Origin: Chersky-840 sp963811775
Lineage (GTDB): Bacteria > Actinomycetota > Acidimicrobiia > Acidimicrobiales > UBA8190
Direction: 5' to 3'
Assembly: GCA_963811775.1 (NCBI GenBank)
Contig: CAWESO010000019.1
Location: 62,001-126,000 of the forward strand
DNA: 64,000 nt
The notes under the pieces: generated by a model
Databases searched by the model: none
What the model was told of the DNA's origin: nothing
What the model saw: only the letters and a program-made list of their open reading frames with translations
Position numbers and translations under genes: made by a program
Shown: positions 50,556 through 61,339 of the stretch, one piece after another
How the letters are laid out: each line of letters begins with the position of its first letter
Numbering within the stretch: the stretch's first letter is position 1

Positions 50556-51935
50556 TCAGCGTGGGGCGAACTGGGGTAACCAGGGTGCGGTGGCGGCGAG
50601 AAGCTCGTCGGTCATCCTGACCACGTGCTCGTAGGGGAGGGCGCCGGCCATGGGGTCGGCCAGCATGGCCTCGAGCGCGGTGGTCCGGTCGCCCGACAGC
50701 GCGGCGTCCACGGTGAGCTCCTGTGAGCTGACGACGCGCCGCAGGTGCTCTCCGAGGAACGACGGCACCGCCGCGCTGTCCCGGGGTCGGATCCCGTCGG
50801 CACCGGCCACGACCATGCACTCGACGACGACGTCCGACGGCAGGTTCGCGACCTGGCCCGCGTTCGGGACGTTGCCGGGCAGTGCCCGGTCCTCGCCGGT
50901 GACGAGGCCCTCGAGGAGCGATGCGACGAACTCTCCCGAGGGCCACTTCGGGATGGACTCGGCCGCGAGCAGCTCGGCCATCTCGCGGTCGTCGTCGGCC
51001 TTGTCGGACTGGTGTCCGTGCATGCCGTAGTGGTGGACGGCCCAGTCTCGTCCGTAGTCCGAGGCGGCGGTGACGAACCCCGGGAAGAACTCGACGACGT
51101 GGGTGTCCGACGACCCCGGCAGGACGCCGAAGCGGTCGAAGAGCTCGAACTTGACCTTGTTGTTGGCCAGGAGGTCGACCTTGGTCCAGCCTCGCTCCGG
51201 GTCGACCATCTTGTAGTGCATCGGCCCGGGCGGGTCCATCCACATGCCGCCGGAAAGGTCCACCTCGCCGTGGAGCGCACCGCGCAGCATGTCGAACCCG
51301 TCACGGTCACCGATGCGCAGCGACGTCACGAGAGGGAGGTGGTTGACGCCGGCCACCACCGGGTCGATCGAGGCGAAGTCGCTGTCGAACAACAGGCTCA
51401 GCACGAACTTGAGGCCCACGATCTCCGCGCAGAGGCCGATGGCCTGGATCTGCGTCTCCCTGGTGACGGCGCGCGTCAGCGCCGTCAGGGGATTGCTCAC
51501 GTTGATCAGCAGGGCGTCGGGGCAGCACCGCTCCATGGCCCGGGCCACCTCGAGGATGACGGGCACGCTGCGCAGCGCCCGGGAGATGCCCCCGGGCCCG
51601 ACGCTGTCACCCACGGTCTGGCGCACGCCGTAGCCCGACGGGATCTCGATGTCGAAGCGCATGCTGGCGAACCCACCGACCGAGAAGGTGGCGATGACGT
51701 ACTGCGCTCCGCGCAGCGCGTCGTCGATGTCGGTGGTGGCGCGGGCGGTGAGCGCGATCCCCCGGCGCTCGGCCACGTGCTCCACCACCTTGAGGGCGGG
51801 CGGCAGCGAGGCGGGGTCGAGGTCGTAGAGGACGACCTCCGCGTCCCGCAGCGCCGGTGTGTTGGCGAAGTCGACCATGAGCTTGGGGGTCCAGTGGGTG
51901 CTTCCTCCACCGACGAGCGTGATCTTGGCGGCCAT
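50556..51935 (-). CDS. Glycoside hydrolase family 4 enzyme
   Basis: GH4 enzymes use NAD+ and a divalent metal to cleave alpha- or beta-glycosides, often 6-phosphorylated, or act as alpha-galactosidases or glucuronidases. The 459-residue protein has ITLVGGGSTHWTPKL (NAD fold), VLYDLDPASLPPALKVVEHV, INVSNPLTALT, the metal Cys in IGLCAEIVGLKF and metal His in AGVNHLPLVTSL. Substrate specificity cannot be read. TATCGT (51948-51943) lies 7 nt before ATG 51935 on the minus strand. It is divergent from nagB. Confidence 0.85.
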   Translation of the reverse strand: MAAKITLVGGGSTHWTPKLMVDFANTPALRDAEVVLYDLDPASLPPALKVVEHVAERRGIALTARATTDIDDALRGAQYVIATFSVGGFASMRFDIEIPSGYGVRQTVGDSVGPGGISRALRSVPVILEVARAMERCCPDALLINVSNPLTALTRAVTRETQIQAIGLCAEIVGLKFVLSLLFDSDFASIDPVVAGVNHLPLVTSLRIGDRDGFDMLRGALHGEVDLSGGMWMDPPGPMHYKMVDPERGWTKVDLLANNKVKFELFDRFGVLPGSSDTHVVEFFPGFVTAASDYGRDWAVHHYGMHGHQSDKADDDREMAELLAAESIPKWPSGEFVASLLEGLVTGEDRALPGNVPNAGQVANLPSDVVVECMVVAGADGIRPRDSAAVPSFLGEHLRRVVSSQELTVDAALSGDRTTALEAMLADPMAGALPYEHVVRMTDELLAATAPWLPQFAPR

Positions 51936-51966
51936 CGCGGCGACGATACCCGCGCCGGGCCCCGCA

Positions 51967-52047
51967 CGCCCCGGCGGGATTGCCCCCCGACGGGATGCGC
52001 CCCGGCGGGACTGCGCCCCGGCGGGACTGCGCCCCGGCGGGATGTGC
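51967..52047 (+). repeat. 16-bp tandem repeat between GH4 and nagB
   Basis: Five units of CGCCCCGGCGGGACTG and close variants lie upstream of both divergent genes. The GCCCCGGCGGG core is partly self-complementary (CCCGCCGGGG), so the array could form hairpins or be bound repeatedly. Confidence 0.75.
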
Positions 52048-52122
52048 CATGCGTCCCGGCGGCCTGACGGCAGGCGCCTAAGCGCAGGTCTCCCGGCGGC
52101 CGCCTCCCCTACAGTGCGACCC

Positions 52123-52896
52123 ATGTCCGAGACGCTGGAACGGACCGTCGACCAAATGCGGGTGCAGGTGCACCCCGAGACGCGCCTCCTGGCCCGCGCC
52201 GCGGCAGACCGGGCCGCCGTCGTGCTGCGCGACGCGGTGTCCGCACGCGGAGTGGCCCATGCCATGTTCGCCACCGGGAACTCCCAACTGGAATTCGTCG
52301 AGCAGCTCGTGACCTCGACCCCCGACGTCCCCTGGAGCGAGGTCGTCGTCTTCCACATGGACGAGTACGTGGGCGTGGGCCCCGAACACCCGGCCGGCTT
52401 CCAGCGGTGGATCCGGGAGCGCATCAGCGACCGCGTCCATCCCAGCCAGGCCCACTACATCGACGGGTTGGCCGATCCCGCGGCCGAATGCACCCGCTAC
52501 GCGGCACTGCTGCGGTCCAACCCCCTCGACCTCTGCTGCCTGGGGATCGGGGAGAACGGCCATCTCGCTTTCAACGACCCGCCCGTCGCCGACTTCGACG
52601 ACCCCCTCGACATGAAGGTGGTGGAGCTCGATCGGGAGTGCCGGCTCCAACAGGTGCACGAGGGCCACTTTCCCGACATCGCCGCGGTGCCGAGCCTCGC
52701 GCTCACCGCCACGATCCCCGCACTGCTGCGGGCGGCCACGGTGCTCGCCGTGGTTCCCGAGTCGCGCAAGGCCGTGCCGGTGCGCGCCGCGTTGACCGGC
52801 CCGGTGTCCACGGCGTGCCCGGCGTCGCTCCTGCGCACCGGGGCCAACACCACCTTGTTCCTCGACGCTGAGTCGGCCGCGCTGCTCGAGTGGTGA
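52123..52896 (+). CDS. nagB: Glucosamine-6-phosphate deaminase / 6-phosphogluconolactonase-type isomerase
   Basis: The 257-residue protein has FATGNSQLEFVEQL, the catalytic FHMDEYVGVGPEHPAGFQRW and LCCLGIGENGHLAFNDPPVADF. These are the NagB signatures; the enzyme turns glucosamine-6-P into fructose-6-P and ammonia. TACAGT (52110-52115) is 7 nt before the ATG. It is followed in GTGA overlap by a glycan-active lipoprotein, supporting a role in amino-sugar use. Confidence 0.88.
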   Translation: MSETLERTVDQMRVQVHPETRLLARAAADRAAVVLRDAVSARGVAHAMFATGNSQLEFVEQLVTSTPDVPWSEVVVFHMDEYVGVGPEHPAGFQRWIRERISDRVHPSQAHYIDGLADPAAECTRYAALLRSNPLDLCCLGIGENGHLAFNDPPVADFDDPLDMKVVELDRECRLQQVHEGHFPDIAAVPSLALTATIPALLRAATVLAVVPESRKAVPVRAALTGPVSTACPASLLRTGANTTLFLDAESAALLEW

Positions 52897-54254
52897 CACG
52901 AGGGACCGCTCCCCGGCCCATGCACACGCGCCGGGGCGCCGAGCTCGCGGGGGCGCTGTCGGTGGCTCTCGTCGTCCTCGCCGGCTGCGGGGGGAGCCCC
53001 TCCACCACCACCACTGCCAAGACGACCACCGGTGCGGCGTCAGCGGCAGGAGGGTCGTCGACACCGGGAGCGGCGGGTGGGGTCGGCGCCGACCACGAGT
53101 GCGTGGTCGGAGGTTCCGGAGCCGCTCCCGAGGTGGCGTGGTCGCAGCTGCGCAACCCGATCCTGAGCGAGCCCACCGCGGGCGTGAAGGACCAGGCTCT
53201 GGTGTGGGTCGACGGTGAGTGGCACATGCTCTTCAGCTACGTCACCAACGACGTCCCGACGCCCGGGGCCGAGCACTGGGACATCGCGTCGGCCACGAGC
53301 CCCGACCTCGAGCACTGGTCGACCCCCTCGCCGTGGCCGGCCCAGCCCGGTGCGGTGGGTGTGGCGTCGCCCGACATCGTCCGCAGCCCGTCGGGGATGT
53401 TCGTGGCCACCTACGACTCCAACCCCGGGGGCACCGACGGGAGCCAGTCCAAGCTGTTCTACCGGACCTCGTCGGACCTCGAGACGTGGTCGGCGCCCCG
53501 TCCCCTGGCACTGAGCCTGCACCCGGCCCCGGCCGACCGCATGATCGACCCGGCCCTGGCCTGGACCGGGCACGGGTTGATCCTCGGGTACAAGTACGGG
53601 ATCACCACGAGCACCGAATCGCCGGGCACGGCTTCGCCCGGCACGGCATCGACGGCCACGGCTGCGCCCCCGAGCACTGCGGCGAGCACGGCTGCGAGCG
53701 ACGCCTCGGGCACGTCGGGAACACAGCACTTCGAGGTGGCGTGGTCGCCGAGTGGGTCGCTCGACGGTCCGTGGCACTACATCGGCCGGCCAGACATCGT
53801 CGTCAACGGGGACACGATCGAGAACTACGAGTTCGTCGCCGTCGCCGGACGCTGGCGCCTGGTGGCGACGTCGAACACCTTCGACCAGCCGTGGATGTTC
53901 GATCTTGTGGGCAATCCCGCCGACACTCGATCGTGGCTGCACTGGACCCACGGCCGCATGCTCGTCGTTCCCGGGCAGTCCTGGGACTCGGGGCCGGGCC
54001 TGTCGAGCGTCGGGTACGAGCACGCCAACTCCGTCTTCCTGTGCGACGCCCGGGACCAGACCGCCGCCCAAGCCGGAACCGCCGCCAAGACCGGAACCGT
54101 CGCCAAGACTGGAACCGCCGCCAAGACCGGCGCGGGGTACTACTACCTGACGTACTCCGGCAGCGACGAGCTCACCAGATTCGGGGGATGGGGGCACGCC
54201 GAGATCGGGGTCGTCCGCAGCACGGATCTGGTGCACTGGTCGCTGCCCGGGTAG
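52893..54254 (+). CDS. Lipoprotein with five-bladed propeller glycosidase-like fold
   Basis: A lipobox (VALVVLAGC, Cys near residue 33) indicates export and lipid anchoring. The mature part has repeated propeller-type strands: PILSEPTAGVKDQALVWVDGEWHMLFSY, ATSPDLEHWSTP, SPDIVRSPSGMFVATYDS, YRTSSDLETWSAP. This is the GH43/GH32/GH62-like pattern; catalytic acids were not assigned. Two repeat-encoded inserts are seen (a Thr/Ala/Ser run and AAKTGT units at about 54060-54135). GTG 52893 overlaps nagB; ATG 52920 is also possible. Confidence 0.7.
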   Translation: MTRGTAPRPMHTRRGAELAGALSVALVVLAGCGGSPSTTTTAKTTTGAASAAGGSSTPGAAGGVGADHECVVGGSGAAPEVAWSQLRNPILSEPTAGVKDQALVWVDGEWHMLFSYVTNDVPTPGAEHWDIASATSPDLEHWSTPSPWPAQPGAVGVASPDIVRSPSGMFVATYDSNPGGTDGSQSKLFYRTSSDLETWSAPRPLALSLHPAPADRMIDPALAWTGHGLILGYKYGITTSTESPGTASPGTASTATAAPPSTAASTAASDASGTSGTQHFEVAWSPSGSLDGPWHYIGRPDIVVNGDTIENYEFVAVAGRWRLVATSNTFDQPWMFDLVGNPADTRSWLHWTHGRMLVVPGQSWDSGPGLSSVGYEHANSVFLCDARDQTAAQAGTAAKTGTVAKTGTAAKTGAGYYYLTYSGSDELTRFGGWGHAEIGVVRSTDLVHWSLPG

Positions 54255-54281
54255 CGCACCGACGCGACACCGGTCACCGAC

Positions 54282-55497
<1,216 letters not shown>

Positions 55498-55508
<11 letters not shown>

Positions 55509-57024
55509 GCGGGGCCCAGGTCTGCACGGTGTGCCAGCACGTCCCCTGCGGCTTGCCCGTGTACGTCGGCACGCACAGCGGGGACGGGGGCTCGTTGTTG
55601 TAGAGCTCGACCACCTGGTACTGGGTGGGGCCGGCGTACTTGTCGGGGCCGAAGCTCAGGGTGGGCGTGTAGGTGCCGGGGAAGTTCTGGATCCTCGACA
55701 TCGACTGCACGAACGTGCGCCGGTTGAGGTCCGGGCCCGCCCCCAGAGCCGCGGCGGCGAAGAGCCGGATGACCTGGCACCAGCCCACGATCGGGCCCTG
55801 CTCCTCGATGTAAGGCGACGTCGGCGACGTCGGCTTGTTGTGAGCCTTCCACGTGTCGTAGCAAGCCTGCACCGCGGCGTTGTAGCCGCCACCGTCGGGG
55901 GTGACGCTCTGCGGGGCGTCGGTCCCTCCCAGTGTCTCGACGGTCACGCCCTCTTGGTGGTCGAGGCCCTTCTCGTAGGGGATGGGGATGAGCCCGAGCG
56001 TGGTCTCGATCGAGGACTCGTAGTCCGACAGGAGGAGCTTCGGGAAGTAGTTCTGCCCGTTCTCCTGGCTGAGGAACGGGAAGAAGGAGTTGAACGGGAT
56101 CAGGGGGATCACCGACGTGACGCCGTCGGCCTTCAAGCGCTGCACGACCAGGGGGGCCGCCGAGCCGGTGGCGGCGGTGTCGGCGGGGTTGGACGGCAGG
56201 GTCTCGACGAGAGGATTGTCGAACCCCGCCCGGCGCAGGTCGGGCAGCAGGTACTGGTTGAGCGCCACCTGGTCGCTCGTCCGGTCACCGGCCACGATCC
56301 CGATGCGGTGCGCCGTGGTCAGCAGTCCCGAGCTCTTTCCCCACTGCACCACCGTGGCCAGGATCTGGGCCTGGTCCGGTCCAGTCCACCACAGGTACGG
56401 CGCGCCCTGCTGGGTCCAGTTCGTCACCGTCGTCCACTGCCCGATGAACGGGGTGTGGCCCTCCTGGGTGACGCACAGCTCGTTGTCACCGGTCCACGAG
56501 CCCAGCCCGTCGAGCACGGCGAACACCGGCGGGCTCCCCTCGGTCCACTGCTTGCACAGGGAGCGCATCTCGGACTCGTTGGTGGGATCGAAGTTCACGA
56601 TCATGGGGTTGATCTTGCGCCCGTTGATCCCCCCGGCGTCGTTGATGGCGTTCACGTAAGTGTGGATGGCCGCGTTCTGGGCCGCGAACTCGGTGTCCCC
56701 GGCGAAGCCGAAGTTCGACGCCAGCGACGTCAGGTTCGACACGGGGAAGACGACGTTGATCGATCCGGCGCTCACGCCACGGCTGCTGGTCGAGGCGTGG
56801 TCCACGTCCACCCCGCTCGGCTTGCCCAGCCCCAGGCCGCTGTCGGCGCCCGTGGTCGCGCCGGCTCCGGCGGACTTCTTCGGGGAGGACGTCCCCGTGA
56901 CGGCGAAGACGGCGCCACCGATGACAACCACGACGAGCACGAGCACGCCGATCTGCACGCCCACCGGTCGCCGCCGGAGCCGTCGCCACGACCGCCTGAG
57001 TGCCGCCGGACCCGAACTCGCCAT
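55498..57024 (-). CDS. Type-1 periplasmic binding protein of a branched-chain amino acid/amide ABC transporter
   Basis: The 508-residue protein is anchored by one N-terminal helix (VGVQIGVLVLVVVVIGGAVFAV) after an Arg-rich tip. The outside part has SINVVFPVSNLTSLASNFGFAG, HTYVNAINDAGGINGRKINPMIVNFDPTNESEMRSLCKQW and two lobes typical of LivJ-like receptors. The nearby liv-type permease and ATPase genes (58.3-62.5 kb) are the likely partners. AAGGGA precedes ATG 57024. Confidence 0.8.
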
Positions 57025-57273
57025 CGTCGTCCCTTCCCCCGTCGCGCTGATGCGCTGCGTCGCCTGGTGTTACTTCGCCTGTGTGCGCCTATCTGGCGTT
57101 TCGACCCCTCACGTCCGCTGCGTCCCGGGTCGGCCCCTTCCCGCCCGGTGCGCCTGCCGATGCCCGACTGCCCCCCTTGTGCCCCAATGCGCCCTCGGTC
57201 GGTCGCCGCAGCCACACGATATGCGGCACGCCTGGCCCCGGCTCGACACCCCGGCCGGGGTGGGGGAGATCGG

Positions 57274-57333
57274 GCGCCGTTCGGTGTGGCGCCGTTCGGT
57301 GTGGCGCCGTTCGGTGTGGCGCCGTTCGGCGGC
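57274..57333 (+). repeat. 15-bp tandem repeat upstream of the dioxygenase
   Basis: Four units of GCGCCGTTCGGTGTG begin at 57274, 57289, 57304 and 57319; the first three are exact and the last is partly changed. The rest of 57025-57364 holds no gene or RNA that I recognise. Confidence 0.85.
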
Positions 57334-57364
57334 GGGGTTGTGGGCCGATCACCGCTGGGGCACG

Positions 57365-58234
57365 ATGGACGTCGTGACGTTGACGACGGATCTCGATATC
57401 AGGGCGATCTCCCCCAACATCGGAGCCGAGGTGCGAGGTCTCGACCTCAGCCGCCCGTTGGGCGACGACGTGGTGGCCGAGGTGCGAGCCGCGCTGTGCG
57501 GTCACCTCGTCCTGTTCTTCCCGGGCCAGGACCTCGAGCCCGACGTGCAGGCCGACTTCGCCCGCCAGTTCGGCGAGGTGACGCCGGCGCATCCCGTGAT
57601 CCCGTCGATCGAGGGCAACCCTGAGGTGCTGAACATCGATGGGCGCGAGGACCGTGCCTCGTGGTGGCACACCGACGTCACCTTCCTCCAGACGCCGCCG
57701 CTCGGGTCGATCCTGCACATGCGCGAGGCGCCCACCGTCGGCGGCGACACCATGTGGGTGAGCCTGCAGGCCGCCTACGACGCACTGGCCGCGCCGGTGC
57801 GCTCCCTGTGCGACCAGCTGGTGGCCTGGCACCACGACCCGTGGTTCGCCGCCGACGTCGAGGCGCAAGGCGGATACGAGTGGGACGGGCGGCATCACGA
57901 CAGGCTCTTTCCCGTGTCGCACCCCGTGGTGCGGACGCACCCCGAGACCGGTCGCAACGGGCTGTTCGTCAACTCCCAGTTCACGCGGTTCCTCGAGGGA
58001 GTGTCCAAGGTCGAGAGCGACTCGTTGCTCGACATGCTCTACCGGCACTGCCAGCGTCCGGAATTCAGCTGCCGCTACCGGTGGGAGGCGGGCGCCGTGG
58101 CGTTCTGGGACAACCGGGCCACCCTGCACTACGCGCTCGACGACTACGGCGACGCCTTGCGCATCGCCCATCGGGTCACGCTGCGCGGGGACCGACCCTA
58201 CGGCCCGGCCCGGCCGCCCAAACCCGCGGCCTGA
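57365..58234 (+). CDS. TauD/TfdA-family Fe(II)/2-oxoglutarate dioxygenase
   Basis: The 289-residue enzyme has IGAEVRGLDLSRPLGDDVVAEVRAAL, the metal HxD in WWHTDVTFLQTPPLGS, FVNSQFTRFLEGV and the distal His and Arg in LRIAHRVTLRGDRP. This matches taurine or alkylsulfonate dioxygenases and relatives that use aryloxyalkanoates; the substrate cannot be told. The upstream open frame is repeat DNA, so ATG 57365 is taken. Confidence 0.88.
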   Translation: MDVVTLTTDLDIRAISPNIGAEVRGLDLSRPLGDDVVAEVRAALCGHLVLFFPGQDLEPDVQADFARQFGEVTPAHPVIPSIEGNPEVLNIDGREDRASWWHTDVTFLQTPPLGSILHMREAPTVGGDTMWVSLQAAYDALAAPVRSLCDQLVAWHHDPWFAADVEAQGGYEWDGRHHDRLFPVSHPVVRTHPETGRNGLFVNSQFTRFLEGVSKVESDSLLDMLYRHCQRPEFSCRYRWEAGAVAFWDNRATLHYALDDYGDALRIAHRVTLRGDRPYGPARPPKPAA

Positions 58235-58328
58235 GCTCACCGCACCGGCTGGGCTCACCGGACCTCCTGCGCCGGCCGCCAGCCGAGTGCGCGGGCAGGC
58301 GCGGGGGCGGGTGGGCGTCGTGCGTCCG

Positions 58329-59309
58329 TCAGAGCGCACCGCCACCTCCACCCCCCGGTCCCGGTCCGGCGCTGCTGCGCACGGGCCCGGTGACGTTCAG
58401 GGCCGCGTCACTGGCGCCGAGGTAGGCGGCGAGGGCACGGGGGTCCTCCCGCACCACGTCGGGGGGGCCCGACACCACGACCGACCCCGTCTGCATCACG
58501 ATCACGGTCGAGCACAGCTCGAAGACGAGCGGGACGTCGTGCTCCACGAGAAGGACCGTCGAGCCCGTCACCTCCTGCAGCTGGCGGAGCAACGGGATGA
58601 AGGCTTCGGCCTCGCGCTGGGCGATGCCGGCCGTGGGCTCGTCGAGCAGTAGGAGCCGGGGCCCAGCCAGCACGATCGACGCCAGGTCGACGACGCGGCG
58701 CGTGCCCGTCGACAGGTGCCCGGTGAGGTGGTGGCGGAACCGATCGAGCCCGAACGACCCGATGACGCCGTCCACGGCCTTGCGCTTGTCGCGCTCGGAG
58801 CGGCGCGCCCACGGGAGCTGCAGCGTCGTCGCCAGGACGCTGACACGCGCCCGGGCGTCCTCGCACAGCATCAGGGTGTCGTACACGGTGAGCTCGGGGT
58901 AGAGGCGGCAGTCCTGGAACGAGCGGACGAGACCGAGCGCGGCCCGCTCTTCGGGGATGTAGTCGGCGAGGTCCTCCCCATCGAGCCGCAACGAGCCCTC
59001 GGCCGGGGTCACCGTGCCCGAGACCGCGTCGAGCAGGGTCGTCTTGCCCGACCCGTTGGGCCCGATGAGCCCCACGATGGTGCCGGGCTCGACCGACATG
59101 CTCACCTTGTCGATCGCCAGCAGACCCCCGAACGACACCACCAGGTCATCGATTTCGAGGCGGGCAGGCTCGAGCTTCCTCGCCCTCTTGCGTGGTGACC
59201 TCGCGTCATCGTCATCGTCGGTGACGGGACGGGCGTCGGTGGAGCCTGCGCCGGTTTGGCCGTCGTCGTCCCGGTCGATGCCGTCGCCTCTCGCCCCCCG
59301 GCGGCTCAC
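58329..59309 (-). CDS. livG: Branched-chain amino acid-type ABC transporter ATPase (LivG)
   Basis: The 326-residue ATPase has Walker A GLIGPNGSGKTTLL, signature LSTGTRRVVDLASIV (LSTG for LSGG), Walker B LLLLDEPTAG and the switch His in LLVEHDVPLV. The first 65 residues are acidic and basic low complexity before LEIDDLVVSFGG. GTG 59309 overlaps the permease stop. The C-terminal tail is Gly-rich. Confidence 0.88.
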   Translation of the reverse strand: MSRRGARGDGIDRDDDGQTGAGSTDARPVTDDDDDARSPRKRARKLEPARLEIDDLVVSFGGLLAIDKVSMSVEPGTIVGLIGPNGSGKTTLLDAVSGTVTPAEGSLRLDGEDLADYIPEERAALGLVRSFQDCRLYPELTVYDTLMLCEDARARVSVLATTLQLPWARRSERDKRKAVDGVIGSFGLDRFRHHLTGHLSTGTRRVVDLASIVLAGPRLLLLDEPTAGIAQREAEAFIPLLRQLQEVTGSTVLLVEHDVPLVFELCSTVIVMQTGSVVVSGPPDVVREDPRALAAYLGASDAALNVTGPVRSSAGPGPGGGGGGAL

Positions 59310-61339
59310 GTGATGACCTCGGCCACGCTGCCCTCCGGTTGCGTGTCCGGCGCGGCGGGATCGGCCCCCGCCGCGTCGTGGGCCGCGCCCGGCGGCGGTT
59401 CGCCGCGCCGGCGGGCCTGGAGCTGTTGGACCCCGGCCGTGGCGAGGTCGCCGAGCTGGTGCATGACGTGGGCCATGCCGCCGGGCAGATAGAGGATGAA
59501 GGCCATGAGCCCGATGCCGCTCGTGAGGAACTGGACGGTGGTGGAAGACCCGAAGATGGCCGGCAGCCCGACGAGATAGAGGGCGCCGAGCACCGCCCCG
59601 GGGATGGCGTCGAGCCCGCCGATCACCACCATCGACACCACCAGGATCGACACCGAGGGGTCGAAGGTGTCGGTGCTGAAGCGCTCGGTGGCGAAGGCCA
59701 GGCACACCCCGGCGTAGCCCGCCATGAACCCCGACAGGGCGAACGCCATGAGCTTGGTGCGCACGACGGGGATCCCCGCCGCGCCGGCGGCCACCTCGTT
59801 GTCCCGCACCGAGATCAGGCGCCGGGCGATGCCGCGGTCACGCCACACCCGCACCATGAGCACCGAGACGATGAGCACGGCCAGCGAGAACCAGGCGAAG
59901 GCGCGCTCCGACGACAAGCCCAAGCCGAGGAACGTCGGCCGCGAGATCAACGTGGACTGCGGGTCGGGCAGGCCCGAGCAGATCGTCCGGTGCACGACGG
60001 GCACGGTCCAGCATGAGGTGGCCAGGACCGAGGTCTGCATGAACAGGGCGAAGCCGAGCGTGCTGACCGCCAGGTACAGGCCGCGGATGCGCAGGGCCGT
60101 GAGGCCCACCAGCACCGACACGAGGCCGGTGACCACGCCCGCCAACGGCAGCAGGATGATGAGGGGGACGCCCCCCCCGAGGTGCGCGGTGATGTCCGCC
60201 CCCACGGCAACGAGCCCGAACTGCCCGAGCGACACCTGACCGGACCAGCCCGTCAGGACCGTGAGCGACAGGGCGATCACGCCGTAGATGCAGATCTGGG
60301 ACATGAGAAACGAACGTCCGACGTCGAGGACGAGAGGCAGCAGCGCCGCCACCACCACGGTGAACAGCACGCCGGTGGTCCCGACCCGTTTTCGTAAGCT
60401 GGCCCCGGCGTGGCGGATCCCGAGCGTCCCCGTCGTCCACGACGTCCGCTCGGCCGTGCGCGAGCCCTTCTGCAGCGAGGCCGCCCGCACGAGCAAGGCC
60501 AGCTGCAGCAGGAGGAACAGCACGAGCTCGACGGCGGCCGGGTTCGTGATGTTCCAAACCAGGAGGTCCTGGACGATGCCGATCCCGATGCCGCCCACGA
60601 AGGCCACGGGCAGGCTCACCATGCCCCCCACCAGTGCGGCCAGCAGGGCCAGCAGGAGGAGCCCGGGGGACAGGACCTGGGTCAGGTTGCTCGTCTGGTT
60701 GGGTGAGTTCAGGATGGCCGTGAACGCGGAGAGCCCGCCGGCCAGGGTCCAGGCGACGGTGGACGTCCGCCGCACCCACACCCCCGAGAGCCGGGCCGAC
60801 TCCCCGTTCTCCGCCGAGGCCCGCATGGCGAGGCCCCACGGAGAGAAGCGGATGAACGCGGCCAGACCGAGAGCGACGACGGGCGCCACGACGAGCGTGA
60901 CGACCTCTCCGGGCGGGAAGAGGAACGTCCCGATGTGGAAGGACCAGTCGACGGGCACGGGAAAGGCCCGGAAGAGCTTCTTCGGGCGGATGAAGGGGAA
61001 GAGGGTGAAGAGGAACAGCACCTGCGACAGGCCGATGGTGGCCACCATCACCATGACGCGCGGCCGGTTGAAGAGGCGGCGCAGGAGCAGCTCCGACAGC
61101 GCCCCGACCGCGGCGGCCAACAGCAGGGCGGCGGCCAGCGCGGCCCAGTAGTTGATGCCGTAGTCGTAGTAGAGCTTGACCAGGAATACCGCGGCGACCA
61201 CGCCCAGCTGGCCCTGGGCGAAGTTGATCACCCGGTTGGTGCGGTAGATGAGGACGAGGCCCGTGGCCAAAAGGCCGTAGTTGAGGCCGAGGATGGCGCC
61301 CTCGATGACCACCGACGACGGGATCGACACCGCGATCAC
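59306..61339 (-). CDS. Fused LivH-LivM permease of a branched-chain amino acid/amide ABC transporter
   Basis: One 677-residue polypeptide carries both permease subunits. Residues 1-290 match LivH (LNYGLLATGLVLIYRTNRVINFAQGQLG..., GGMVSLPVAFVGGIGIGIVQ). Residues from about 340 match LivM (YGVIALSLTVLTGWSGQVSLGQFGLVAVGADI, VISVRDNEVAAGAAGIPVVRTKLMAFALSGFMAGYAG, VIGGLDAIPGAVLGALYLVGLP). About 16-18 helices in all. The GTG start overlaps the livF stop. Fusion should fix subunit stoichiometry at one each. Confidence 0.88.
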   Translation of the reverse strand: MIAVSIPSSVVIEGAILGLNYGLLATGLVLIYRTNRVINFAQGQLGVVAAVFLVKLYYDYGINYWAALAAALLLAAAVGALSELLLRRLFNRPRVMVMVATIGLSQVLFLFTLFPFIRPKKLFRAFPVPVDWSFHIGTFLFPPGEVVTLVVAPVVALGLAAFIRFSPWGLAMRASAENGESARLSGVWVRRTSTVAWTLAGGLSAFTAILNSPNQTSNLTQVLSPGLLLLALLAALVGGMVSLPVAFVGGIGIGIVQDLLVWNITNPAAVELVLFLLLQLALLVRAASLQKGSRTAERTSWTTGTLGIRHAGASLRKRVGTTGVLFTVVVAALLPLVLDVGRSFLMSQICIYGVIALSLTVLTGWSGQVSLGQFGLVAVGADITAHLGGGVPLIILLPLAGVVTGLVSVLVGLTALRIRGLYLAVSTLGFALFMQTSVLATSCWTVPVVHRTICSGLPDPQSTLISRPTFLGLGLSSERAFAWFSLAVLIVSVLMVRVWRDRGIARRLISVRDNEVAAGAAGIPVVRTKLMAFALSGFMAGYAGVCLAFATERFSTDTFDPSVSILVVSMVVIGGLDAIPGAVLGALYLVGLPAIFGSSTTVQFLTSGIGLMAFILYLPGGMAHVMHQLGDLATAGVQQLQARRRGEPPPGAAHDAAGADPAAPDTQPEGSVAEVIT

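Noticed and set aside
56660..57364. N-terminal 235-residue extension of the dioxygenase
   Set aside because: It is antisense to the binding protein and then reads the 15-bp repeat. The dioxygenase fold begins right after ATG 57365.
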